In this document: in pieces, positions 11,553-22,544 of the stretch
How positions within the stretch are numbered: position 1 is the first letter of the stretch
How the letters are laid out: each line of letters starts with the position of its first letter
Assembly (NCBI GenBank): GCA_033819885.1
Contig: JAQYUZ010000002.1
Location: 62,001 to 126,000 of the forward strand
Length of the DNA: 64,000 nucleotides
Direction of reading: 5' to 3'
Source of the DNA: Microbotryomycetes sp. JL201
Taxonomy: Eukaryota > Basidiomycota > Microbotryomycetes
The notes under the pieces: model-generated
What the model saw: only the letters and a program-made list of their open reading frames with translations
What the model was told of the DNA's origin: nothing
The model's database searches: none
Translations under genes and position numbers: made by a program

Positions 11553-12576
11553 TCATGAACCATTTACTGAAGGCAGAGGCGGAACTGCAGGAGGCGCCGA
11601 TTCGTCATCATCATCCTCATTTTCGATGAGTGCTGCTGCTCGCTTCATCGCCTCGGCTTCGTTCCTGCAACGATCGGAGCAAAAGCACGGACGTGAGCAT
11701 AGATACTCTTGTGAAAACCGTCCACAAGCAGACGAACCTGTAGTGGCCACCGCGCTTCTTTGCAAATTGCTCGCGATGAGCTCGTGCTGTCGAAGAGGCA
11801 AGAACGGTAAAAATAAGTGTCTGATTCATGGCATAAACATGAAGTGTAGAGATCGGGATCCGCGAAAGGCTTTCCCACTAGCTGCTCTCCACTTGCTGGT
11901 GAGCGAGTGGCGCGATTTTCGTCCCTCACCTTCTTCATCCTGCAGCTCATCCTCCTCGTCGTCGTCGTTGCCGCTGAGTGCAGCCGCGTCGACCTTGACC
12001 ATCTTCTCACTGGCTTCCGAACCGCGCCTTGAAGCCGACGCGCTTGTACCGCCTGGCGACGCCGGCGACTGCATATTATAATCCGATCCGCTCTCTTCTG
12101 CTCTGCCCAGCTCAAAGCCGGGTATTTCTTTGTGCACCGGATGGTGTTAGCTACAGTGATTTGCGTTACAAAGTCCCCGGTGACTGACTGTCGAGGTCCA
12201 TGACGGTGTCTGTCTCGGCGTCATAGCGAACGTACGGTGTCTGCCCGGAAATGCACGAGTTCAGATGAAAGCAGGATATACATCATGCACGCCGACGGAC
12301 CTTTGGCTCCGTGATCTTCATGGTGCTGTCGCGCTGGACCTCGTTCAACGTCAAGTTGGTCTCGTCCCATTGTAAGTTGTTGCCCGTCCTGCTGTCTGCT
12401 CCTCTCACTGGCGGACTTGTTGACGAAGAGCCGGCGCTCGTGCTGTGTTGACGACTGTTCTTGAGGATACCGCGCGGTTGCGAGGTCGAGCGCGTGCGTG
12501 GCGGTTGATGCATCGCCCGGCCCTGCTCATCCTCGTCTGCGATTGCAGATTCATTCTGTGCATGTAGACTCGCCAT
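11553..12576 (-). CDS. GLC8: protein phosphatase inhibitor 2 (IPP-2/Glc8)
   Basis: Regulatory partner of protein phosphatase 1. Five exons are supported: 12576-12301, 12240-12189, one from 12127, one giving ARAHREQFAKKRGGHY, and the last ending at 11553. The family blocks appear in order. They are RGILKNS (the N-terminal PP1-docking region), LQWDETNLTLNE, ITEPKTPYVRYDAETDTVMD (formed across the first intron; the TP is the conserved regulatory phosphosite in the family), KIPGFELG, and FAKKRGGHYRNEAEAMKRAAALI (the PP1-contacting helix, across the last intron). The tail is acidic (ENEDDDDES), as in other members. Because each splice restores a conserved block, I am confident of the identity. It lies head-to-head with PSY2, another phosphatase regulator. 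Confidence 0.9.
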
Positions 12577-12815
12577 GCCGAATCTCGGCTCCGCGCGCTA
12601 CGCGTCGGTGCTGAACAACTGAACGTACGTCATTGTTTGAATTTGGTCACAATAGCTTCGGCAATTCCAACTACCGCACGGGCTAATGAAGATTTACGGT
12701 CCAAAGGCATGCGCATACATCCTCGTCTTTCTGACGAGCATCGATACGACCACACTCTGCATCAGGCAACACAGTACACACGCATTGGCAGCGTGTCGCA
12801 CTCGTTGATAACGCC
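12577..12815. promoter_or_regulatory. shared divergent promoter GLC8 / PSY2
   Basis: 239 bp separate the ATG of GLC8 (minus) and of PSY2 (plus), so both 5' UTRs and promoters must share it. No TATA box or clear activator site stands out to me. Both products regulate PPP-family phosphatases, PP1 and PP4. Confidence 0.5.
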
Positions 12816-15800
12816 ATGTCTGGCGCGCGACAGTCGGCGCCATCGGCTTCAACGAGCGCGACGGCAACGACGCCGCAGAAGCGTGCCAGGTCTTCTTCGC
12901 CGCCGTTGACAGACGTGAACGGCAAGCGCAAGTCGCCACTTGCACACGCGGCGACGGCAGGCCGCACGCAGTCGCCGCGCTCCGGCACACGAGCAGCAGC
13001 AACGACGACTCCACCACGCACCGCGCAAGCACATGCTGAGCGGTCGCACGCGCCTTCGCCCCAACCTGTTGCGTCCACGTCAAGCAGTGCCGGCACTGAA
13101 ACGGTTGCGGCAGATGCAGCTCAGGCGTCTAACGCTGGACCATCGTCCTCACCTCCACCGTCATCCTCATCATCTACAGTAGTCGCAGACGGCTCATCCT
13201 CGCCGTCAGGGTCACCGCAGCATAGCCAGCGGCGCGTCAAAGTGTACAGGCTCCAGGACGACAAGTGGATCGACCTTGGCACGGGCCACTGCGCAATCGA
13301 AATCAAAGACCCGAGCTCGAACGAGCCGAGCGAAGCTGGTTTGGAAGACGGAGCTCACATCATCGTCAAGAAGGAGGCCTCAAAGGACGGCCAGGGCGGA
13401 GGCGAGATCATCTTGCGGACGAAAGTCACTCCAGCGCCTCCAGGATATACGTCAGATGACGAGGAAGAAGTCATTGAAGGGACTAGCGGCTCTGGCGAGA
13501 ACGGTGCAGCGGCTGACGGCGCAGCGGGCAAGACAATCGACATTGGCGGGTACCAGCGCCAGCAAGACACGCTCATTGTCTGGACAGAGGCAGACACGGA
13601 GCACGAGATGGCACTGTCGTTCGCCACATCGACTGGTTGTGGAGAGATCTGGGAGTTTATCAAAGCTGCCCGCAGATGGCTGCGTGAGTTTCTTTTTTTT
13701 CGGACCTAGCTTAGCGGTCTCCCTTCCCTCGCTGACATGGGAGCCATAGACAACACGCACGAAAGGTCAGCATCACCATCACCCACATTGTCGTCACCAC
13801 AGCCGTTCCCTCACCATCATCATCCTGCGACGCCGATGCCTACGCGGATACCCAAGCCTGAATTGAGCAACATTCCGCAAGTCGAAGAGACGATCCGAGC
13901 AATGTCACGGACAGCTGTTGGCCGCGAACGGACAGCCAACATGATTGTCCGAACACAGCTCATACAAGAACTGTTCGAAATCCATCAACAAGCGGAAGAT
14001 CTCGAGGATCTGGACACTTTGCACGCATTGTGCCGGCTCATGCAGACTATTTGTGCGTCGAGCGCATGTGCACAATCTGTGCAAAGCTGACATCGTTTTG
14101 GCCTAGCAGTGCTTCTAAACGATAACGTCATTTTCGAGCTTATCCTCCGGGACGATGTGATTCTCGGCGTAGTGGGCATTCTCGAGTGTGAGCAACATCG
14201 CCGGTCCGCTTGATTTGTGACTGATTCGAAGAGCTGCGCAGATGATCCCGAGTTCCCGACCATGAAAGCTGCGTACAGAGAGCACCTGGCGGATCCGTCG
14301 CACTTTACCGAAGTCGTGCCGATACGAAACAAAATTCTCGTGAACAAAATTCATCAGACGCACCGGTTGCATTATCTCAAAGACGTTGTGCTTGCCCGCG
14401 TTATCGAAGATTCGACCTTTAGCATGCTCAACTCTGCCATCTACTTTAACGAGGTCGACATTGTTCAAGAAATTGGCTCGGACAACGACTTCATCACCGA
14501 GCTGTTTGCGCTCTTTGATGATTCTACGGCAAGTGACGACAAGGGCAAACAAAAGGCTGGCGAAGCTTCCAACATTGGCCCGCAACTTCCGCCCGAACTC
14601 GCCGCAGATGACAAGTCACAGGCGCCAACACAGACGACAGAAGAACGACAAGCCAATGCGATACTGTTTCTGCAACAGTTTGTGCTCATGGCAAAGAATC
14701 TGCAGCTGCAAGCACGAGCTGGCTTTTACAGATCGCTCGTCGACCGCGGCTTGTTGAAGGTCATCGAGGTTGCTCTCACCTCTTCCTCGATGGAGAACAA
14801 CCCGACGAGCAAGAGCGCTACGTTCAGCATATTCATCGCGCTCGTTGATCATGACTCGAACAACGTTCGCGCGTACAGCTTGAGGCAAAAGAACGCCGGC
14901 CAGCGGACTTTGATCGAGCTGGTTATCAACTTGTTCCATGACGAGCAAGATCTGGGTCTCAAGGCTCAGATGAGCGAAGCATTGAGAGTGTTGGTCGACG
15001 CAGTCGGCGATGGCGTTCCGTTCGAGGTTCCACCGCGGATACGGCAAGAGGATCCCGAAGCTGAAAAATTTCTGCAGTACTTTTACGACGACTGCGTTGC
15101 CCATTTGTTCAAACCTTTATTAGATCTGCCCGAACCGACTGCCGGTGAGTCTTCTCGCTTCGTTTCAATGTTTGTTTGCTAGGCGCCCTAACGACTTTGT
15201 ATCAGAACATCCTCTTGCTCTTTCGACGACCAAAGTCGCCTTGTGTGGTCATTTGTGCGATCTACTGTGCTTCTTCATCAACCACCATTCATTCCGCTCA
15301 AAATACTTTTTCTTGTCGACGAACGTCGCGTCGAGTACGGCGAAATTGTTCTCAGCTAAACAAAAACCTTTGCGCTTGGGCGCGATGCGAGTGTTGCGAG
15401 CGACAGTCAACAAGAACGATGATTTCTTCAACCGATTCTTGATCAAGAATGACTTGTTCAGGCACATTTTGCAAGTGGCCGAGCACGAGAGAGAAAAGGA
15501 CAATCTGTTGAGGTCTGCCGCACTCGAGTTCTTCGAGTATATCAGGATGGTGAGTCGTCTTCTGTCCAGTGTTTCACGGCCAGTGGTTTCGCTTCATCAA
15601 GCTGAGTCTGAACGGGGTTGTCAGACAAACGCCAAAGCCGTCATCAACCACGTCATGGACCGGTACGAGAAGCGGGTCAGAGACTTGGCCACCAGCTTAA
15701 AGACTTTTGATAATCTCGTCATCAAGTGGGAGCAAAACAATGCGCCACCGCCTCCTTCGAAAGAGTCTGCCGGCAGCGCCGTGTCCGCGTGAGTTTGAAA

Positions 15801-16588
15801 AATCTGTCCAGATCGGCCGATTCGAGTGTGTATTGAGCTTTACGATACCCTACAGTGACATGTCTCGAGAACGGTCTACGTCATGGTCTCGTATGGTCGA
15901 AGAGGCTGAAGAGAAATACTTTAACGAGGATGACGAAGATGACATGACTGCTTCGACGAGTGCATCTGTCGACATGTTGTCCACTCACGTTGACACGCCA
16001 CGCAAACGACCATCGTCTGACGATGTTCTGCGGAAACGGTCAGCCGCTCAAGGAGACGAATCTGCGGCAGAGACGGGTTCGCCTAGCGGTGGTGGAGCAA
16101 GCAAACGAGCAAAACTTGAAAAGACGAAAAGCCTGACCGACTTGTTGGAGAATTTAGAAAGACTTTCGTCATCGTCCACGAAAGTGACTGGCAAGAAGCC
16201 TTTGGTCGATTATTTCGATGAAGAGGAGGATGACGATGAAAACGTCAAACCTTCAGAAGGTGGTGGTTTCATTCGTGAATCCGAACTTGCGTCTACTTCT
16301 AAGCCTGTGGCGAACGAGGCTGGCGAGCCTCGTTTGTTGGCTTCTCCACCTCCGTTGCCACCGCTTCGCAAGAAGGCCGAACATGACGACGAAGACGACG
16401 GCACATTAGGACTCTTGAAATCAAAGGGGCTAAAGAACGATCCTAAGAAACCCACAACGACGACGTCGGACGACTCGAAAGAAAAGGCCGGGTCGGCGGT
16501 GGCCGGTGGAATCAAGATCTCACTCGGAGGGTTCAGATCTTCGCTCGCAAAGCTAGGTCAAAGCGCCGGTAAAGAGTCAAAAGAGTGA
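12816..16588 (+). CDS. PSY2: PP4 regulatory subunit 3 (SMEK/Psy2)
   Basis: Targets the PP4 catalytic subunit to substrates such as phosphorylated H2AX and checkpoint proteins (family knowledge). About seven exons give roughly 1,000 residues. After a 130-residue Ser/Thr/Pro leader comes the EVH1/PH-like domain, starting RRVKVYRLQDDKWIDLGTG and ending near GEIWEFIKAARRWL. The SMEK armadillo-like region follows: IPQVEETIRAM, LLLNDNVIFELILRDDVILGVVGILEYDPEFP (formed by two splices), FFINHHSFRSKYFFL and LLRSAALEFFEYIRM. An acidic and Lys-rich tail (WSRMVEEAEEKYFNEDDEDD, KRPSSDD, SKRAKLEK) follows, as in fungal Psy2, and the protein ends GKESKE. The long Ser-rich N-terminal leader before the PH-like domain is the main departure from yeast Psy2. 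Confidence 0.92.
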
Positions 16589-16778
16589 AACAAGACGATC
16601 GCAAGGGGGTGGCGCAAAGTGGAATCAGACGGGAATAGACCATGTCAGAGTTCAGATACTTGTTGTGCAATCTGACTTGTTTCGAAATTCTTGAATGTGT
16701 ATGACGATGAAATCTATTTGCAGCAGCGAGAAGAACAGGACAAGATACATGAAAAAAGACGTAGGCAAAGTGGAGAAA

Positions 16779-18233
16779 CTAGTTGACAGATCGCCTGACT
16801 TGCTCTTGATACTCTTTGAGCCTCAACAAATTGCGCTGCAGTAAAACGATCGTCGCCTTGCCGATACCAGGGCAGTAAATAGACGCCTGTTCAGCGTACT
16901 TGTCAGCTCCGCAACCAGACGTCTTACGCATGCGATTTCACGAAGGCTAGGCACAGTATAGAGAGCAAAAAGAGCGAAAGCGTACCTTGTCCTTGATGTT
17001 GTCTTGGAAGTTTTTCGACTCTGAAAAGTTGATGGCGACGACGCCTTCTTTCAAATGATCAGTGTTGACTTTGTATTCTTTGCTAGGCACCTGCGCGATT
17101 TATTTTAATGGTGAGTTATTTTAAAGCTTGTACATGACCAGCGTGCCAAACTTACGCCAGCGACGACAACGTCCGACAGGGCCAAGCACTCTTGCAAGCT
17201 CATTTTGCAACTCTTGACAAGGTGGTGAGGGTGGAATGAAGGCTTTGTGACTTTCGCCGCATTCTCGTCCGTCGTTTCTGCCGGTTTCCGCTTGGTGAAC
17301 TCTTGGATGCCGTCCAAGTCTACCGAAAAGACGCGAGCGCCGTCATTAGACAAGAGAGCGGCCAAAGGTCGTCCGACGACCTCGGACCTGTATGACAGCT
17401 CGGAGAATCAGACCGCGTTGTCACGTCATTGAACAGGTCCAGGCTATAAGACTGACCGGTTGATGACGGTGATTGTTCGACCGAAAGCGCGCGAGCCATA
17501 CGGTAGCAGAGGATTGTATACTTGGCAGTGCTCGAGCGTCTTGACGATTGCAAGCGGTGTGCATGGCAGGATTGCCTTGACAAGCGACCCGTCCTTGTCA
17601 GAAATGCTAGCGGCCGTTGCTGAGGCGGACGAGCTCGAGGTGACTTGGGCGGCCATGGCCAACTTGCGCGGATCGATGAAACGCTGATTGTGATACAGAG
17701 AGAAGAGCCTGAAATATTGAATCTGGCGTCAAGTCACGCGCGCGAGAGCAACGCAAGGGGCTGCGCCACATTCGTCTCCTCCCGAGACGAAAGACTGACC
17801 ATGAAAAGTTGAGGCCCTCTACATCTTTGAGGGGGCTGACTGCCTGTTGCAGGTACGAGTCTTGTCTCGGGCCAAAGATAGGGTAGTATACCATGATGCC
17901 GTGCACGCTGTCGTCATCATTTGCCTCCAAAATGGCCTGTTCGACTTCTGCGTGCTCGGCCGTCTCGCGCTGGTCCTCATTTTGCTGCTGCTGGCCAATC
18001 TCGCGCAGCTCGTACTCGATTCCGACTGCTTGGCATGCCTTTGCGGTCCATTGCGCGTACGCCCTCGATGGGGCGCTCGAATTTGCGAGCAAGCCGACGA
18101 GCTTTGGCTTGACCGCCGCTTGTGACGTTGCGGCGACGATTACGGCCCTGAACGGCTTGGCGACGCTCTCTCCCGTCACAGTTGCGCACACCGGGCCCTG
18201 ATCAACGACGACGGACGGCGAGGGAGTCGTCAT
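16779..18233 (-). CDS. MTD1: methylenetetrahydrofolate dehydrogenase (NAD+), cytosolic type
   Basis: Oxidises 5,10-methylene-THF to methenyl-THF with NAD+, feeding one-carbon units to purine synthesis. Homology to yeast Mtd1 runs through the whole protein: GLLANSSAPSRAYAQWT, DDDSVHGIMVYYPIFGPRQD, YLQQAVSPLKDVEGLNF, LPCTPLAIVKTLEH, the Rossmann segment VINRSEVVGRPLAALLSNDGA, the cofactor-side SVDLDGIQEF, SDVVVAGVPSKEYK, and ASIYCPGIGKATIVLLQRNLLRL at the end. About six introns interrupt it. I place the start at ATG 18233 (MTTPSPSVVV), giving a cytosolic protein like yeast Mtd1. The same frame stays open to an upstream ATG at 18404, which would add 57 residues rich in Arg with hardly any acids, resembling a mitochondrial presequence. 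Confidence 0.9.
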
Positions 18234-18401
18234 GGCTGGGAACCGCAGTCGGTCTCTGATCGGACTCGTCGAATGCAGACGTACACGCGCACAGCGCACC
18301 ACTCGAGAACAGATCGTGTCACAAGCAAACTTTTTGGCGCCGACGAGACTGCGAAAGTGCGTCAAGCGATGCCGCATGCGTTTGAGGAAAACCGGCGAGG
18401 T

Positions 18402-18407
18402 CACGTG
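18402..18407. promoter_or_regulatory. CACGTG box upstream of MTD1
   Basis: A palindromic CACGTG lies 169 bp upstream of the preferred MTD1 start. In fungi this is the core site of bHLH factors such as Cbf1, which act on sulfur and one-carbon genes. Only the match is seen; function is inference. Confidence 0.25.
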
Positions 18408-18484
18408 CGCGTCTCTTGCGCTCGAAAAAAGTAAATGAAAATTGAATACAGAATCGTCACTAGTTCTGAGAAATTACCAAAAGT

Positions 18485-20228
18485 CTATGCCTGTGACTCC
18501 AAAGGCTTGTCCAACCTGCGCATGCGAAATCCACCCTGCCAGCCGAACCACGTCCCATTTGCAAGCATTGGCCCACGACACAATAGTACAAGCACTGGTT
18601 GCACAGCACAAGGAATCGTCAGACAAAGTTGAGGCCGTGCAAGGACTCGCAAGCACTCACGCATAAGTCCCAACAACCCGAAATTAAAACCGCCTGCTGC
18701 TCGCCATCCGCCTTTCAAAAAGACGCGCGTGCCTACGGCTGTACCGACAAGTTGACCCACGAAAATGCTCGTGACGTACAAAGCGCTCCTTCTAGCCCGT
18801 CCTGCATCCCCGATACCGTACACGGCCGACGAGTTTGAGACTTGAGTCATTTGTTGAGCAATATCGAGAAGGAAAATGACAATGACGACGGCGGCGATGT
18901 GGACGCCGGCAGCACCAACGTAAACAGCTTGAGTCACGAGGTTGATGGAGATGCCAATCGCCACGCCAAACCAAGGCACCAGCTTGTCAACCAGCCGACC
19001 GACGAAAGGTGCGGTACAAACTCCGGCAACACCAACGAGTCCAAACAAACCAATCTGCAACTCGTTATAGCCATATTCGTCACCGAGCAAGAATGTCGAT
19101 GACACCCAGAATGCGCTGAAAATCATCGAAGAGCAACAGCCGATGAGGCAAGATTGAACGAGCAGAGGTTCCGTCACGGCAAACTTGAGGCCAGCGTCAT
19201 GATTAGCGACAGCTCAACGTTCGATGAATTCTTGTTTGTGCATGTGCTCACTTTTGCCATGGTGCGGAGGATAGTCAGGTAGCCCAAGTCCTTGTTTTTG
19301 GCTGGCACGTCTGGCACAAACCAATACACGAGTAGCCACACGAGCACTTGCAGCCCAAAAGACATGAAGTAAACGTTGGCGACGTTTGTCGTTTCCGTGA
19401 TTGCGCCACTGAGCACGCGCGCAAACAAGATGCCGAAAATCAACCCTGCAAACACGATGCTGAGAGCAGAAGCACGCTTGTGTGGCTTTGCCAAGTCGCC
19501 AGACAGAGGCAAAAGGATCTGAGGTGTCACTGAAAAGATGCCGATAAAAAACGAAAGGACTTGGAACGCAACCAATCTTTGAACGAGCGCGAGTATGAGC
19601 GTCAACGAGGATGTCGCAAACACCAGGAGCAGGAGCAGTGGTCGACGCCGAACGAGGTCCCCGGTGGGACATAGGAATAACAAGCCGAGCAAGTAGCCAA
19701 CTTGTATTAGTGTTGGAATGTTGACCACGGATGAATACGAGACGTTGAAATCGCGAGACAAGTAGACGAGGATTGGGTGCACGTAGTACAAGTTGGCGAC
19801 GGCTACGAGGAAGCACAGTCAGTGCGTCGTGCCAGCGTTCAACGCCAACCCCTCCAAGGGGAAATGGCCAAGTGCGAGTGGCGGCGGGCAGGTGACGTAC
19901 TAAATGTTGAGCAGAAGCCGAAAACGACGTTCAAGACGGGATTGAAATCAATGTCTCTGTCTGGATCGTACTGCAACCGTTTTGGGATGGGCAGAAAGGC
20001 AAAATCTTTCGTTCGAGGTTTGCGCGGCGACTTTGTCTCGTTGCTCATCGTCCGTGCCAGCTTTTCAACGCCTGCGCCAGTCGCTGTAGCTTCAGTCTCT
20101 TTATCGGTATCGTGGACGGTGATGCTGGACGGCGTCAGTGCTTGCAACGAAGCAGCCGCGGGCGTATCGGCGGACGGTACGATCGACATCGTCTGTGCGC
20201 TCTGAAGCTCGATCTTGTCGACTGACAT
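18485..20228 (-). CDS. major facilitator superfamily transporter
   Basis: Membrane transporter, probably a proton-coupled exporter of small molecules; the substrate is unknown. A hydrophilic N-terminus of about 110 residues (MSVDKIELQ..., with RDIDFNP before the first helix) precedes about twelve hydrophobic helices. The first helix is interrupted by an intron: FGFCSTF joins TVANLYYVHPILVYL. The loop between helices 2 and 3 has the MFS motif A-like PTGDLVRRRPLLLLL, and the central loop is hydrophilic (PDVPAKNKDLGYLTI). In the second half GRLVDKLVPWFGVAIG repeats motif A. The last join gives LLGLMLLVLLCRG and the protein ends RLDKPLESQA with a stop at 18485. The arrangement resembles bacterial-type DHA1 exporters found across fungi. 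Confidence 0.8.
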
Positions 20229-20533
20229 GAATCCGAGCCCTTTCTTTGAGTGCCAAGATCCTATCTGACCATGTGTATCGTTGATTCTTGGGCTCGTGTC
20301 GGGTTTGCGATTGGGCAGAAGTTAGTCAGCGAATTCGCCGCACCTGTAAATAGTATACTTATTTTCGCCGCAGTGTCTCGCCAGCACGTAACGCTAGCGA
20401 TGGATGGAGACTGTTTGAGACGCGAAGTTTCCTCTGCCCGTGAGCGCCTGAAATTGAATGTTCGCGGGTGTCAAAAGGGCCGGCGGGCCGGGGTCGCGCA
20501 AGCTTGCCTCGCACCGCAACTGCCACCGTCATC
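20229..20533. promoter_or_regulatory. divergent intergenic region, MFS transporter / isochorismatase gene
   Basis: 305 bp between two starts facing away from each other. AT-rich sequence around 20345-20375 (AAATAGTATACTTATTTTCG) is the only composition change I notice. No specific regulatory site is identified. Confidence 0.35.
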
Positions 20534-21434
20534 ATGGCGCATCGCTCAGTCGTCAAAGTAGTGCCTGGCAAGGCGAGTGTGCGTTGAAAGGCCTTTCTGT
20601 CGCAAAGCTGACGGGTCATATCGGGGCGGGCCCCACTTGTCTGGGCTCGGGGAAGCAGACTGCGTTCTTCGTGTGCGACATTGTGAGCAAAGTGGATGCG
20701 ATACGACTTGGAGAAACCCAGTCTGACGTGCTCGCACTGCAGCAAGAGCGTTTTAGGTCTGCGATCCACGCCTATCCCGCTGTCATCTCTACGGCCGAGA
20801 AGATGGCAAGTTAAAGGGCAAAAAGGTCAGAAGTCACAAGTGGCTGAACGCAATCGCGCCTTTAGATCAAAGGCGCCGCCATCTTAAAGGTCCCGGTCGT
20901 CGTCACTGAGCAGAATCGCAAAGCGCTCGGCGCCACTGTCTCTGAGCTGCCATTGTCGTCATTGCCGACCGAATGCGTGCCAGCGTGGTCACCTCTTGAC
21001 AAGACAAAGTTTAGCATGGTCCTGCCAGAAGTCGTCAAATCTCTACACGACTGGGGTACGAAAAGTGTCGTCTTGTTCGGAATCGAGAGCCACGTCTGTG
21101 TACTTCAAACCGCACTCGACTTGCTCGAACGAGACATTGACGTGCACGTCCTTGCTGACGGCGTCAGCTCTTGCAATCATGGTGAAGTGGCCATTGCTCT
21201 CGATCGATTAAGGCAAGCTGGCGCACAAGTCACAACGAGCGAAAGCGTCCTATTCCAGCTGATGGGTAAGACTGGAGGTATTTTCAGATTTTCCACCTGC
21301 ATGTATGCTGACTTTGTCATTGCCACCAAGTCGATGCAAGCCACCCTCAGTTCAAGCAAGTGTCTGGATTGATCAAAGAGTCGAAGCAACCGACAACGGA
21401 AGCGCTCGAGCGTCTGGTCGTCGGCAAACTTTGA
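20534..21434 (+). CDS. isochorismatase-family hydrolase (ISOC2-like)
   Basis: Cysteine hydrolase fold protein of the ISOC1/ISOC2 branch, often mitochondrial or peroxisomal in animals; the fungal substrate is unknown. Exons 20534-20572, 20659-20682, 20743-20805, 20866-21265 and 21331-21434 give 209 residues, the usual ISOC2 length. Motifs in order are VVPGKTAFFVCDI (containing the catalytic Asp), QERFRSAIHAYPAVISTAEKM, ILKVPVVVTEQN, LDKTKFSM (containing the catalytic Lys), VVLFGIESHVCVLQTALDLL (containing the nucleophile Cys) and VHVLADGVSSCN. Introns 1 (GCGAGT at 20573) and 3 (GCAAGT at 20806) begin with GC instead of GT. I chose them because only these joins restore the family sequence. The second exon is just 24 nt. 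Confidence 0.85.
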
Positions 21435-21494
21435 GACTCAGTAGAGCAAGAGACACGTAGGGAAGAAAAGTCGCAACTGAATTTCCAGCTCTGA

Positions 21495-22410
21495 TCAGTG
21501 ACGTATCTTTCTGGCGACTCCCGGCAAACTCTGTCCGAAGTATGGCATGACGCCCATACTCTGCAATCGCATAAGAGTGCGACCGAGGGAAAAAAGTCAG
21601 AAAAAAAAAACAGTCAAGCTCAACCGCAACACCCGCGTACTGACCCGTGCTCTTCTGATTGCCTTTGCCACCTTGCGTTGACTTTTGCGCTGCAATCCCG
21701 TCTTGCCTCTCGTGTTGATCTTGCCCATGGACGTTGTGAATTGCGTCTTGATGTAAGGGTTCAATACTCCGTCCTTTAATGGATCGACATTTAACCGCAC
21801 GAACGGGTCGAGTTTGAGCGCCTCGGACTTTGGCGGACCGAGGGGATAGGCAAGCGACATGTCTGGTCTTGGCAGATACGGTTTGAGGAGGTAATGAGGT
21901 GACAAGTGTCGAGGAGAAATGACCTGGCGGTCCGACAAGTGTCTGGTGATTGTCCCTGTGCTGACTGCGTCCATATCGACGGCTGCAAAGCGCGGAAGCA
22001 AGCGTCGACAGATGTCAGGACTTTGTAACTCGGCGAGACTTGAAAGATCATGTGCAATGCTGACCGAGGGCGCTGTCTATGGGGTCCGATTGAGCTTCAG
22101 CCGCCCCGCGTACGATGTTGCCCAGCGCAGCTGCCCCAGTTCCGTCAACCTTGTTGAGCAGTCTGGTCGTTTCCGACTGTCTGTGCTTCGACGTTGACGC
22201 CTGAGGCTGATTGCGCGCGGCGAACGTCGAAAACGGCGCCGTCCTTGTTGCCATTGCCGCTGCTCGACTGCTTCCTGCGTGCATGGTCGATGCAGTCCTC
22301 GCTTTCGACAGCGTGCTTGTCGCTGTCCACATAGTGCGCTGCATTTTGTGCTGCGCAGACGCTGTTTGAAAGCCAACGAACGCTCGACGGCGCTCGGCGA
22401 GTTTCGCCAT
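21495..22410 (-). CDS. RSM18: mitochondrial small-subunit ribosomal protein bS18m
   Basis: Component of the mitoribosomal small subunit. The conserved block is near the C-terminus: NPYIKTQFTTSMGKINTRGKTGLQRKSQRKVAKAIRRAR joins SMGVMPYFGQSLPG by an intron, ending VARKIRH with TGA at 21495-21497. This RKxQR...AIRRAR...G..P pattern is the bS18 RNA-binding core. The N-terminus is basic and Ala/Ser/Thr-rich (SKARTASTMHAGSSRAAAMATRTAPFSTF), as expected for a mitochondrial targeting sequence. Another intron joins DPIDSAL to AVDMDAVSTG. The start is uncertain: ATG 22410 (MAKLAERRRAF) is chosen, 22431 is possible, and a later Met would still leave a presequence. It faces away from the small membrane protein gene at 22545. 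Confidence 0.8.
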
Positions 22411-22544
22411 CGAACCACAACCAGGGTCCACGCACGCGTACCGTGACGCGCGCTACTGTTGCTCTGCTCGAGAATTGTCGCTGCAGATCGATCTCGACGC
22501 TCGGACGCGCCCTGCTCTGTGTCAAAACAGGCGAGTCGAAAAAG

